A stretch of 64,000 nt of DNA from Oleiphilus messinensis (GTDB lineage: Bacteria; Pseudomonadota; Gammaproteobacteria; Pseudomonadales; Oleiphilaceae): contig NZ_CP021425.1 of the NCBI RefSeq assembly GCF_002162375.1, positions 717,501 through 781,500 on the forward strand, read 5' to 3'. This document shows positions 1 through 10,969 of the stretch, piece by piece. The notes under the pieces were generated by a model, which worked only from the letters and a program-made list of their open reading frames with translations, did no database searches and was not told the DNA's origin. Each line of letters opens with the position of its first letter. The stretch's first letter is position 1. The translations under genes and the position numbers were made by a program.

Positions 1-2
1 AA

Positions 3-14
3 TGTTCTTTAACA
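3..14 (+). promoter_or_regulatory. rRNA antitermination boxA
   Basis: TGTTCTTTAACA differs by one base from the E. coli rrn boxA core TGCTCTTTAACA. It lies about 160 bases upstream of the 23S gene, where the 16S-23S spacer copy normally sits. In RNA it would load NusB/NusE to prevent Rho termination. The window therefore opens inside the 16S-23S spacer; no tRNA gene is visible in the part present. Confidence 0.8.
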
Positions 15-144
15 ATTTGGCGAGTAAAACGAGATTCACAATCAAACGATTCTGGTGTTTTAAAATCGTTACGGTGTGAGACCAGATAAGCTCAAGGGGT
101 ATCGACGCGAGTCGATCACTTTTGCGATGCCTGCATCACAAAAG

Positions 145-161
145 ACCGCTTGGGGTTATAT

Positions 162-168
<7 letters not shown>
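145..168 (+). other. Pre-23S processing stem, 5' arm
   Basis: This arm is complementary to 3034-3058 over about 24 base pairs with a single one-base bulge, bringing the two ends of 23S rRNA together. Such stalks are the RNase III substrate that releases pre-23S rRNA. The inner part (162-168) is helix 1 of mature 23S rRNA. Confidence 0.8.
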
Positions 169-3041
<2,873 letters not shown>

Positions 3042-3150
3042 TATAACACCCAAGCGGTTTTGACCCAAAATCAAATGACTGTGAATCTTATTTACTCGCT
3101 TTGTTCAGCCATGAACAGTTAAAGACAGAACGCATACGATCAACTTGTTT

Positions 3151-3269
3151 TGTCTGACGATCATAGCGGACGTGAACCACCTGATCCCATACCGAACTCA
3201 GTAGTGAAACCGTCCAGCGCCGATGGTAGTGTGGGGTCTCCCCATGTGAGAGTAGGTCATTGTCAGGCT
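3151..3269 (+). rRNA. rrf: 5S ribosomal RNA
   Basis: The conserved core CCGAACTCAGTAGTGAAAC and the GCGCCGATGGTAGTGTGGGG block are present. The terminal helix pairs 3152-3158 with 3262-3268. It follows the 23S gene after a roughly 110-base spacer without a tRNA, as usual for the last stable RNA of an rrn operon. Confidence 0.95.
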
Positions 3270-3276
3270 CCTAATT

Positions 3277-3312
3277 AAAAACCCCAGTGGTAAACACCAC
3301 TGGGGTTTTTTT
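3277..3312 (+). terminator. rrn operon intrinsic terminator
   Basis: A perfect hairpin CCCCAGTGGT-AAAC-ACCACTGGGG (3282-3305) is flanked by five A residues and seven T residues. It sits 8 bases after 5S rRNA. The A and T tracts mean it could also stop transcription arriving from the right. Confidence 0.93.
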
Positions 3313-3517
3313 ATGCCCGCCGAAAAAGTGTCAATCCATTGTAGAGGTTTGCATGGTCAGGTCGCTTTGTCTGCCGGGTCTTGTTTGGATTGTATCGTGA
3401 AATGTTGTTCTGTTTAAAATATAAGCATTTATGTTGGGAATTTGTGAATAAGTGCAAATCCTGAAATTTTTAATTTGGTACCATCATCCCAAAATATAAA
3501 AACCAAGGGTAAGTGGG

Positions 3518-5446
3518 ATGATAAGTAACAAATGGTGTGTGATTGCTATGGCGCTGAGTGTAGCGACTCAGGCTGATGAATTGTTAGTAGACAGAATTAG
3601 TCTTGCAACCAATGGAGTGGAGGCCAATGGTAATTCATTTAGTGCTTCACTTTCTGCCGATGGACGTGTGGCCGCATACGCGACAAAGGCTACCAATGTT
3701 GTTTCCGGCTCAGGCTATGGATCCTACGTCGCTCGTAACCTCGAGACGGGTGGCATAACAGTATTGGGCGCACTTGATCGGCCACTGGGGGTGCTCCCTT
3801 CGGTTTCCGGCGACGGGCGTTTTATTGCATTTAGAACTTCCGAAGGGCTCGTGCCCGAGGATGGAACAGACACACTAGATGTGTATATTTATGATCAGAT
3901 TAGCGGTACCTATACTCAAGCTTCAAAAGTTAGCTCGGCAGCAGGTCGACATGCAAATGCGCCATCGATTTCTTACAATGGCCGCTATTTAAGTTTTAGT
4001 AGCTCTTCCTCTTTTATGGTTCAAGGGGATTCGAATAATGCGGCGGATGTGTTTGTCTTTGATCGCTTAGCCAATGACTGGGAGCGTGTGAGTGTTTCAA
4101 GTGATGGGGTTCAGGGAAACAGTTATTCCGGAGAAAACGCTATTTCCGGAGATGGTCGTTTCGTCGCATTTTGGTCAAACGCAAGTAATTTGACTGCTGG
4201 TGATGACAACGGCCTTGCTGATTTGTTTATTCGTGATCGAGAAGCTGGCGTTACCGAAAAACTTGCGAGTTCTGGTGCAACAAATCCACAAGGCCAATAT
4301 TATGATGTTAGCTACCCTCCATCCGTGTCTTATAGTGGTCGCTATATCGCATTCGCTTCAAGTGCTGAGGATCTAGTCGCATCGGATACAAATGGAGTTG
4401 CGGATATATTTGTGTTTGATCGAGTGACGGCTCAACTCGATCGGGTAAATATTGGCTTGTCAGGAGTGCAGGCGAATGGCAATTCAAATAGTCCGCAAAT
4501 ATCAGATGATGGTCGTTACGTTGCGTTTATTTCCCTCGCGGATAATTTGGTAATGGATGATGTGAATGGCACAGCGGATGTGTTTGTGTTCGATCGGGTC
4601 AGCCGGCAAATGACAATGCTTAGTAATCCTTTGAACAGTGGCGACGTGGCTTATCATGATGCACATATGCATGTGTCGATAACGTTTGATGGTAGTCGTG
4701 TTCTGTTTACTTCTCCTGCTGACAATATCGTTCTAGATGACGGGAATAATGCCGAAGATGTGTTTGTGTCTCATCCAGGATCGTTAGCGGCTGCCAGTTT
4801 TGATACTGATCTGGATACTATGCCTGATGTGTGGGAGGTCGACTTTGGTTTGAATCCAAACAACGCCTCGGATGCTGTTTCGGATTTCGATAGTGATGGT
4901 ATCGATAATGCGGGGGAGTATGAGTACGGAACTGATCCCACCTCTGCAGATTCTGATGATGATATGTTGCCGGAACTTTGGGAAGTTAATAACGGCTACA
5001 ACCCCACTGACTCCTCGGATGCCCTGCTGGATTCAGATGGTGACGGTTTAACCACCTTCGATGAGTATCAGGCGGGAACCAATCCGCGCAATGCAGATTC
5101 GGATGTTGATGGTCTTCCTGATAAATGGGAATTGCAAAACGGATTTAATCCAACTGATAGTAGTGATGCTCAGCTAGATACTGATGGTGATGGATTGACT
5201 ACTCTGGAAGAATTTGGGGCAGGAACCGATCCCTATAATGCAGACTCTGATGGTGATAGTCTGCCAGATAAATGGGAGCTTGATAACGGATTGAATCCGA
5301 ACGATGCTTCTGATGCTTCTCAAGATGCTGATGGTGATGGCTATACCAACAAGGAAGAGTATGAGAAGGGAACAGATCCTCAGGATAGTGGTTCCAAGCC
5401 AAGGCGCTCAATCTGGGAAATACTGTTTGGGTGGTTATTCCACTAA
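3518..5446 (+). CDS. Secreted PD40 beta-propeller protein with calcium-type repeats
   Basis: The 642-residue product begins with a probable signal peptide (residues 1-19, ending at an Ala-Asp-Glu boundary). Residues about 40-400 carry seven evenly spaced TolB/PD40-type motifs of the form S-x-DGR-ahF: SADGRVAAY, SGDGRFIAF, SYNGRYLSF, SGDGRFVAF, SYSGRYIAF, SDDGRYVAF and TFDGSRVLF. Seven motifs fit one closed seven-bladed beta-propeller. Residues 429-625 are four Asp-rich repeats of about 49 residues resembling thrombospondin type 3 calcium repeats. The last residues are basic then hydrophobic (RRSIWEILFGWLFH), which is not a standard sorting tail. The gene stands alone between the rrn terminator and the next operon. 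Export and the fold classes are well supported; the ligand or function is unknown. Confidence 0.85.
   Translation: MISNKWCVIAMALSVATQADELLVDRISLATNGVEANGNSFSASLSADGRVAAYATKATNVVSGSGYGSYVARNLETGGITVLGALDRPLGVLPSVSGDGRFIAFRTSEGLVPEDGTDTLDVYIYDQISGTYTQASKVSSAAGRHANAPSISYNGRYLSFSSSSSFMVQGDSNNAADVFVFDRLANDWERVSVSSDGVQGNSYSGENAISGDGRFVAFWSNASNLTAGDDNGLADLFIRDREAGVTEKLASSGATNPQGQYYDVSYPPSVSYSGRYIAFASSAEDLVASDTNGVADIFVFDRVTAQLDRVNIGLSGVQANGNSNSPQISDDGRYVAFISLADNLVMDDVNGTADVFVFDRVSRQMTMLSNPLNSGDVAYHDAHMHVSITFDGSRVLFTSPADNIVLDDGNNAEDVFVSHPGSLAAASFDTDLDTMPDVWEVDFGLNPNNASDAVSDFDSDGIDNAGEYEYGTDPTSADSDDDMLPELWEVNNGYNPTDSSDALLDSDGDGLTTFDEYQAGTNPRNADSDVDGLPDKWELQNGFNPTDSSDAQLDTDGDGLTTLEEFGAGTDPYNADSDGDSLPDKWELDNGLNPNDASDASQDADGDGYTNKEEYEKGTDPQDSGSKPRRSIWEILFGWLFH
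4802..5392 (+). repeat. Four tandem Asp-rich (TSP3-like) repeats
   Basis: Four copies of a unit of about 49 codons encode a pattern like DGLPDKWELQNGFNPTDSSD followed by a DGDGLTT and GTDP block. The last three are most alike, at DNA level too (for example GGTGATGG and CAGATTC runs recur). The DxDxDG loops are typical calcium ligands. The similarity suggests recent duplication and possible copy-number variation between strains. Confidence 0.8.
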
Positions 5447-5469
5447 TCAATGAACTTTATATGGCGGGT

Positions 5470-5498
5470 TTTGCCACTCTAGATTTTTGAGTGGCAAA
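5470..5498 (+). terminator. Probable weak terminator after the propeller gene
   Basis: A perfect 10-bp stem TTTGCCACTC / GAGTGGCAAA with a 9-base loop lies 24 bases after the stop codon. It is followed only by GTTT rather than a long T run, so termination may be partial. Confidence 0.55.
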
Positions 5499-5805
5499 GT
5501 TTACGCGATGTAGAAAAAGGTTCTATTTTGTTACTGCCCATTCCACTTCCTGCATAAATTTTGTTAAATGAACTTTGAGCAATGTGTTCAAAAAATCGTC
5601 TGGATCGTAACCGCAGCTGTCCACCGAAGATTAAGACGAAATTGCCTTGTTTGGTTGTTAAAAGTGTAATTCATTGCAGTCAAATTGGATTTATGTGAAC
5701 GGCTGCCGGGTAATCTTTACCCAAGACTGGTTTAATTTAACAAACCGTAAAACTTAGTGTGAGCTTGGCTTTGAATACCGGACTGGCAAGCTCCGTGGGG
5801 ATATC
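5499..5805 (+). other. Non-coding leader before the three-gene export operon
   Basis: No reading frame with coding character is visible. The stretch contains a tight inverted repeat GGGTAA-TCT-TTACCC (5708-5722) and a longer-range one, GAGCTTG (5761-5767) with CAAGCTC (5787-5793), ending just before the likely ribosome binding site GGGG of the next gene. These may form 5' leader structure. I found no convincing -35/-10 pair, although the operon promoter should be here. Confidence 0.5.
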
Positions 5806-6894
5806 ATGATAATAAAAAATCTTGCACCTCTCTCTTTAATTGGATGTTTGGCTGGGTTGCCTCTTGTAGCTCAGGCTGAAATGGCATCGCTGACTGATTC
5901 CGAGATGTCGAGCGTTCAGGGCCAGGGTCTGGGTCTCGTACTCGAAGATTTTGTTTTTGCCCACGGGGATGATCCTAGTCTTGAGCACACGTTCAAGATA
6001 ACAGGGATTAAAAGCAGTCTAGGCGAGGATGTCGAAGTTACTGTATCCAAACTCTATATCGCACGAGGTGCGGTTGATGGGGATTTTGGTCAAGATAGTA
6101 ATTTTGGTAGCGTCTTGAACCCAGTGAATTTAGGGCGTCTGTCCAATCCGTACACTATCGATGTGGTGGATGGCAATACCGTAGGCATTACGGATAAGGC
6201 TGTTTTGCAAATTGCAGCACCTACACTGGTTGATCCAACAGCGGGTTTCGATTGTTTGGATATAGCCGCTGTAGCGGGCTCGGGGTCATGCTCCAGTCGC
6301 CCTGCAACTTCAAGTTTTCAGGGCGAGCGGTTTGACTTGGGTCTAATGCTTGAGGCTAAAGTGGGTGATAAAGACCCCAATAACCTTAACATTCATGCGA
6401 AGTCTGCAGTAATTGATGGGAGTTACCTGAGATTGTGGGCTGACGAAGATATGGATGGTGGTGCTGCTACGCAGCTGGTTGCACAATTTCGCCTTAATCT
6501 TTACACGCCAGAATTAAGTATCAATTCTTGCGATGCGCTAGGTCAATCTTGCGGTGATACTGTTCAGCTTAAAAACTTTGAGCTTGAGTTGGCTTTAGGG
6601 AATTCTCTTCAACCGATGTATCTTGATGTAAATGGTTCGGGAAATTTTGTCTTCGAAATAAAGAATATTCGGGAAACCTTATCAGGAACCATTGCTTCTA
6701 ATGGTCAGCGTAGCGGTAGTGACGCGGCAACCTGGGATGCTTTTGAAAATTACTACAATGATCCAAATGGTGAGTTCAAAAGTAATCTTAGAATTGGTGA
6801 ATTAAACGTCGCAGGGGAAAACTTTGGTTCAGCTAAGATCGAAGGTCTTCAGATTCAGTATCTGAGAATCGAAAGTCACGACCTGGGGAACTGA
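5806..6894 (+). CDS. Exported GQ-motif protein 1 (DUF6160-like)
   Basis: The 362-residue product has a clear signal peptide (residues 1-24, cleavage after AQA). It is followed by LTDSEMSSVQGQG at residues 29-41, a motif shared with the next two gene products. I associate this N-terminal pattern with the DUF6160 family of marine gammaproteobacteria, from memory. The rest is polar and beta-rich, with two cysteine pairs (around residues 150-164 and 245-251) that could form disulfides after export. It is the first gene of a tight operon: the next start is 4 bases after its stop. There is no transmembrane anchor. Location outside the inner membrane is well supported; function is not known. Confidence 0.8.
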   Translation: MIIKNLAPLSLIGCLAGLPLVAQAEMASLTDSEMSSVQGQGLGLVLEDFVFAHGDDPSLEHTFKITGIKSSLGEDVEVTVSKLYIARGAVDGDFGQDSNFGSVLNPVNLGRLSNPYTIDVVDGNTVGITDKAVLQIAAPTLVDPTAGFDCLDIAAVAGSGSCSSRPATSSFQGERFDLGLMLEAKVGDKDPNNLNIHAKSAVIDGSYLRLWADEDMDGGAATQLVAQFRLNLYTPELSINSCDALGQSCGDTVQLKNFELELALGNSLQPMYLDVNGSGNFVFEIKNIRETLSGTIASNGQRSGSDAATWDAFENYYNDPNGEFKSNLRIGELNVAGENFGSAKIEGLQIQYLRIESHDLGN

Positions 6895-6898
6895 GAAA

Positions 6899-7489
6899 AT
6901 GTTGAATAGAGTAAGTGTATGTTTTCTGGGTGGGGTTGCGGCGCTTGTATCAACTGTGGCCTCAGCAGAGCTTTCGATGATTTCAGAGCAGGAAATGTCG
7001 CATGTCTCCGGTCAGGGGGGCATTTATCTGACTGGAGATATTTCGTTCAATGAGTCTGGTGGCCCGATGGAGCAAGTAACCGCTGCCAATGGTGTAGAGT
7101 ATTACGGCGGTGATTGCTCTCAGGATGTGCAGCGGCGTTGTGGTGCACGCTTGGCCTATCAAACCCGCCAAAATGGTGGATGGTTTGTCTTTGATAATAT
7201 TCAGGGTGGTTTTTCGTTCCAGGGGTTGACGCTTCGGGTTCGTCATATTGATTCTGGATTTGGTGGCGATGGTGCGGCCTTTGATCGGGATGTGCTTGAA
7301 ATAGGCTTGCCGGAATTTATCAATTTTGACAATGTTCGTATGACATTCGCGACTGCTAACGCAGCTCGACCGACAGATTTATCTTACGATGGGTCTGCAT
7401 TTCAACAGACAGACATAATTAGTTTCGAAATGGATGGGAACGTGACGATGCAAGGAAACTTGCTAGTATTCCCTACCGGCAATCCATAA
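6899..7489 (+). CDS. Exported GQ-motif protein 2 (DUF6160-like)
   Basis: The 196-residue product has a signal peptide (residues 1-23, cleavage after ASA) followed by ISEQEMSHVSGQGG at residues 28-41. A possible disulfide loop lies at residues 76-84 (the two cysteines in GGDCSQDVQRRCG). The remainder is short and beta-rich without a recognisable catalytic motif. Spacing to both neighbours (4 and 16 bases) indicates one transcript. It is the smallest of the trio and may be a partner or shorter paralogue of the other two. Function unknown. Confidence 0.78.
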   Translation: MLNRVSVCFLGGVAALVSTVASAELSMISEQEMSHVSGQGGIYLTGDISFNESGGPMEQVTAANGVEYYGGDCSQDVQRRCGARLAYQTRQNGGWFVFDNIQGGFSFQGLTLRVRHIDSGFGGDGAAFDRDVLEIGLPEFINFDNVRMTFATANAARPTDLSYDGSAFQQTDIISFEMDGNVTMQGNLLVFPTGNP

Positions 7490-7505
7490 TAACAAGAGCT
7501 ACGAG

Positions 7506-9875
7506 ATGAAAAGCAAATCCTACCGTTACTGTGTTGTTGGCACTCTGGTTGTTTGTTCCTCGCTTCATGCCGAATTGAAGATGCTGGATGATACTGCTTT
7601 GTCTAGCATTGAAGGGCAGAGTGGTATTTCTTTGGATGCTGGTTTGCAGGTGAGTATAGGAGAGATTGCCTACTTCGATGACGGTAATGCCCTCCAGTTT
7701 CAAGGTATTCAAATAGGTAGCCAGGCTGATATTACACAACAAACGCAGATGAATTTTGATTTTGATATCCAGTCAGATGCGTCATTAAGGATTGCTTATG
7801 ATATCGCTCCGACCCGGGTGTTTGTATCAGATATTCGACTAGACGATGATCCAGTTAGTAGTTTTGGCGGTGTGGGGTTAGATTTTGCGCTGCAAGGCGT
7901 GACGGTTTTAAAAACTGACGGCTTAACTGATCCTTCTAAAGGCGGTATTGTATTTGATACCGACTACGCGCTGACTAACGGTGGCTTAATTTATCGAACT
8001 AACGGTAATGAAATCTATATTGATGATTTCTCGATGAATGTGTCCGCACATGATGTAGTTTGGGAGCCTCACAGCAGTGGTAACGGGATTAGTTATCGTG
8101 TGCCGCTCTCTGAAGGGGACTTCTCCATAGGAGCGATACGGTTCAGTGATAATCCAAACAACTTTGGGGTGTCCAATGATGTTGACAGTGGGTTAGAGCT
8201 TCCCAGTTTTGGCGCATTCAGTGGTGATTTCAGTTTGACTTCAGAGGCGCAAATTCAAGGTGGTGGTCGCTTTGGTACAACGGGTATTCGGATTGATAGC
8301 CAAAACACGATAAACAGTATGAATCTGGTTTATACAGATGATACGAACAAGTTATCTTTGTTGGATATCACCGGAGCCTACAATGTTAACGACATGCGTC
8401 TTGATGTTGCTACGGATCGGTTTGGTGATAAAGCACTTGCAGTTACGTTTGGTAGTGTTGATGGCAATCTTTCGGTGGGTCGTATACTTGCCGGCAGTGC
8501 AGAAAAAAGTTTTGGCGGGTTTGATGTAGATTTTGAGTTAGCTGATCAGACTATTGATGGGATGCTCTATTCAAATCAGCTGTATGTTAAGGGGGGGGGT
8601 AACGCCAATTCCGGTCCGCAAGGTATATCTGTGGATGCAATGTGGAGTTTGAGTAATGCTGAAGTCTCTTACACGGAAGATGGTAATACTGTTCAGTTAT
8701 CGGGCGTTACTTCATACGGGCAAGGTGGCGTAACAGTAGATGTGACTCGTGATGGTACCTTGGGTGGTGAAGAGTTCTTTGATGGACTACGTCTGGGTTT
8801 TGAGGATTTGCAGGGTAGTTATAAAATTGATGGCCTTAAAGTAGGCAATGCGCAGCAAAGTATCGAGAATGCGGAATTGCAAGGTGGTACGGAGTTGTTG
8901 CTTGCTCTTGGTGTTTATCCTGCGTTTGACTTTAAGGTCGATGGGCATATTACGCTGGGTGCGGGCGGTGCTTCCGGGGATGGAATCACAATTAATTCAG
9001 ATATGGTGATATCGGACTCCGCTGCTGCAGTCATCGTCGATGAAAACTCCAAAGGGCTGTGGTTGACCGATTTGAATTATGATGTGCATCTTCGCGACAT
9101 GACCATTGATATGGTAGATGAGGGGATTCAGTTGGTACAGGGTGAGGCGTGGAGTACGATGGATATCGGCAATCTTCGTGTTGGAGATAAAGATTCTGTT
9201 GGCAGTTTCGGTCGCTTCGTAATTCAATCGTATGAAGTGGGATCAACTGCCGTCATTAGTCCTGGTGGAGCTGGAGAGGTGTGTGTAGGTGGTCGAGGGG
9301 CCACCTCGGCTGCTTGTGTTGCAAGCGGCGGAGAGTGGGAAGATCGCGGTGAAGAAGGTATAACTGTCAGTCTCAAGCAGATTTTTGCCGAAGCTGTAGA
9401 TGATGTGAAGCGAAACCGGTTCATTTGGGAAACAAATCGAACCGGTGGTGTTGGTACTCCGGGATCACAAGTTATCTTTGATAACATTACGACAAATGAT
9501 GGTGTGGATGGTCAAAATACATACGGATTTCGAAATGATATCAGTATTGATGTTCATCAGACCACGGTTCTGAAAAAGTCTGATGGTGCGGATGCGAACG
9601 GTGTAATTGGTAGTAAAGGTGATTACAAAATTATGGATGGTTCGGCTCCTGGTGGGTATCGCTATGTCTCGGCACCTACAGCGGCAGATTTGGATAACAG
9701 GCCTCTTGGCTTTGCTGTTCAGGCGCACACTCATTTCAAAGAGTTATCGATCGATAATGTTGCATTCAAGCATCAAAATGGTGATGCGCAGGTTGGGATT
9801 CATGAAGTTAAATTGCAAAACTTCAGTATCAGTTCGAGTTTAACAGCTACCCCATTGGCTGATCCGGTAAATTAG
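7506..9875 (+). CDS. Large exported GQ-motif repeat protein
   Basis: The 789-residue product carries a signal peptide (residues 1-22, cleavage after LHA) and LDDTALSSIEGQSG at residues 27-40. The body is built from about five degenerate repeats of 100-120 residues. Each runs roughly GI-x-ID, a Y-x-D-DxN-x-L strand pair, a D-hx-h-D segment, V-G-x-I, then SFG-x-F-x-hDF. The SFG-type elements fall near residues 117, 232, 335 and 565. The composition (Gly, Asp, Ser, Val) and strand periodicity suggest an extended beta structure such as a surface filament or adhesin. It is the last gene of the operon, ahead of a strong terminator. A 9-base G tract lies inside it. The function is inferred from export and repeats only. 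Confidence 0.8.
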   Translation: MKSKSYRYCVVGTLVVCSSLHAELKMLDDTALSSIEGQSGISLDAGLQVSIGEIAYFDDGNALQFQGIQIGSQADITQQTQMNFDFDIQSDASLRIAYDIAPTRVFVSDIRLDDDPVSSFGGVGLDFALQGVTVLKTDGLTDPSKGGIVFDTDYALTNGGLIYRTNGNEIYIDDFSMNVSAHDVVWEPHSSGNGISYRVPLSEGDFSIGAIRFSDNPNNFGVSNDVDSGLELPSFGAFSGDFSLTSEAQIQGGGRFGTTGIRIDSQNTINSMNLVYTDDTNKLSLLDITGAYNVNDMRLDVATDRFGDKALAVTFGSVDGNLSVGRILAGSAEKSFGGFDVDFELADQTIDGMLYSNQLYVKGGGNANSGPQGISVDAMWSLSNAEVSYTEDGNTVQLSGVTSYGQGGVTVDVTRDGTLGGEEFFDGLRLGFEDLQGSYKIDGLKVGNAQQSIENAELQGGTELLLALGVYPAFDFKVDGHITLGAGGASGDGITINSDMVISDSAAAVIVDENSKGLWLTDLNYDVHLRDMTIDMVDEGIQLVQGEAWSTMDIGNLRVGDKDSVGSFGRFVIQSYEVGSTAVISPGGAGEVCVGGRGATSAACVASGGEWEDRGEEGITVSLKQIFAEAVDDVKRNRFIWETNRTGGVGTPGSQVIFDNITTNDGVDGQNTYGFRNDISIDVHQTTVLKKSDGADANGVIGSKGDYKIMDGSAPGGYRYVSAPTAADLDNRPLGFAVQAHTHFKELSIDNVAFKHQNGDAQVGIHEVKLQNFSISSSLTATPLADPVN
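8591..8599 (+). repeat. Nine-base G homopolymer inside the large repeat protein
   Basis: The coding strand reads AAG followed by nine G residues and TAAC, encoding Lys-Gly-Gly-Gly-Asn at about residues 362-366. A change of one base would shift the frame and truncate the 789-residue protein near its middle. Tracts of this length are known slippage sites in other bacteria. Confidence 0.9.
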
Positions 9876-9892
9876 AGTTTTGCGTAATATAG

Positions 9893-9919
9893 AAAAGGTG
9901 GCTTATGCCGCCTTTTTTT
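9893..9919 (+). terminator. Intrinsic terminator of the GQ-motif operon
   Basis: AAAAGGTGGC-TTAT-GCCGCCTTTT forms a stem of about 10 base pairs (one G-T pair) followed by a seven-base T run. It starts 18 bases after the stop codon. Confidence 0.9.
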
Positions 9920-9977
9920 GTGCCCTAAAAAAAAGCTAGAATTCAGCTCGACTCACAAAAGAACAGGAGGATGGTTG

Positions 9978-10967
9978 GTGGATGTATTTGCGTTGGTGGC
10001 TTTGCTGGCAGATGGTGAATTGCACTCTGGTGTGGAAATGGGAGAGCGACTTGGGGTGAGTCGAACCACAATATGGAAAATGCTGGATCAGGTTAAAGAG
10101 CTCGGTATCAAGGTTGATGTGATTAAGGGACGAGGATACAGAGTTCAAAACGGTTTAAATTTGCTAAGTGAAGCGGCTATCAGAGCTGCTCTGCATTTGA
10201 ATTCCGAAGTCACAAGTCCGATAGAGCTCTATATCGAGCAAAATACTGTGTCGACGAACGCCTCAGCATTGCGATGTCTTTCGAATGGGGCTTTGTCTGA
10301 GTGTGTGGTGGTGGCTGAATCCCAGTCTGGCGGACGTGGACGAAGAGGGCGAGAGTGGGTGAGTCCTTATGGCAAAAATATATATTTGAGCTATGGATTC
10401 AAGTTTGAGGGGGATGTTGCTGAGTTGGAAGGCTTGAGTGTTGCGCTCGGGGTTGCTTTAGCGGAGCAGTTCTCCAGCTATAACATTGAAGGCATTCAAT
10501 TAAAGTGGCCCAATGATATCTACCTCAATGAGCGGAAATTGGGTGGCATATTGATTGAGTTGAATGGTGAGTTTCAAGGTGATTGTGATGTGATTCTGGG
10601 TGTGGGGCTAAATGTGCATATGATGCCTGGGGTTGAGTTCGGAATGGTGATTGACCAGCCTTGGACTTCGTTGCTGAACGAAGGTGTAGTTTTGGATCGA
10701 AATGTACTGATTGCTGGTGTTATTGCAGCGATTACAGTGGTTCTCGCTAAACTTAAAGAAGGCTGTTTACAAGATCTTTTTGCTGTATGGGATCGGTATG
10801 ACTATTTGCGGGGAGAAGAGGTTGTTGTTGCGGGAGTGGAGGCTGGAGTTGCTGATGGTATAGCTGAAAATGGAAGTCTTATTGTCGTGAATGGTGAAAA
10901 AAGGAGTGCTATAAATTTTGGTGAAGTTGGTATTCGTAAAAAAACTGATTTAAGTAGTGTGAAATAA
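9978..10967 (+). CDS. birA: Biotin-[acetyl-CoA-carboxylase] ligase / biotin operon repressor BirA
   Basis: The product activates biotin to biotinyl-AMP and transfers it to the biotin carboxyl carrier protein; it can also repress biotin genes. The N-terminal winged helix-turn-helix (about residues 1-60, LGVSRTTIWKMLDQ) shows it is the regulatory type. The catalytic motif SGGRGRRGREW lies near residues 115-125 and KWPNDIY near 176; a small SH3-like C-terminal domain follows. I place the start at GTG 9978, seven bases after a strong AGGAGG (9965-9970); this gives MDVFALVALL, aligning with the start of other BirA proteins, and 329 residues. A longer frame from 9918 lies partly inside the preceding terminator and is rejected. 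The next gene starts 2 bases after its stop. Confidence 0.95.
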   Translation: MDVFALVALLADGELHSGVEMGERLGVSRTTIWKMLDQVKELGIKVDVIKGRGYRVQNGLNLLSEAAIRAALHLNSEVTSPIELYIEQNTVSTNASALRCLSNGALSECVVVAESQSGGRGRRGREWVSPYGKNIYLSYGFKFEGDVAELEGLSVALGVALAEQFSSYNIEGIQLKWPNDIYLNERKLGGILIELNGEFQGDCDVILGVGLNVHMMPGVEFGMVIDQPWTSLLNEGVVLDRNVLIAGVIAAITVVLAKLKEGCLQDLFAVWDRYDYLRGEEVVVAGVEAGVADGIAENGSLIVVNGEKRSAINFGEVGIRKKTDLSSVK

Positions 10968-10969
10968 TT

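Noticed and set aside
4802..5392. CRISPR-like array in the propeller gene
   Set aside because: The periodic DNA encodes Asp-rich protein repeats in frame, units are about 147 bases, and there are no unique spacers.
5806..9875. Bacteriocin cluster, because of the double-glycine-like motif
   Set aside because: The products are 196-789 residues with Sec signal peptides, and no peptidase-type ABC exporter or immunity gene is nearby.
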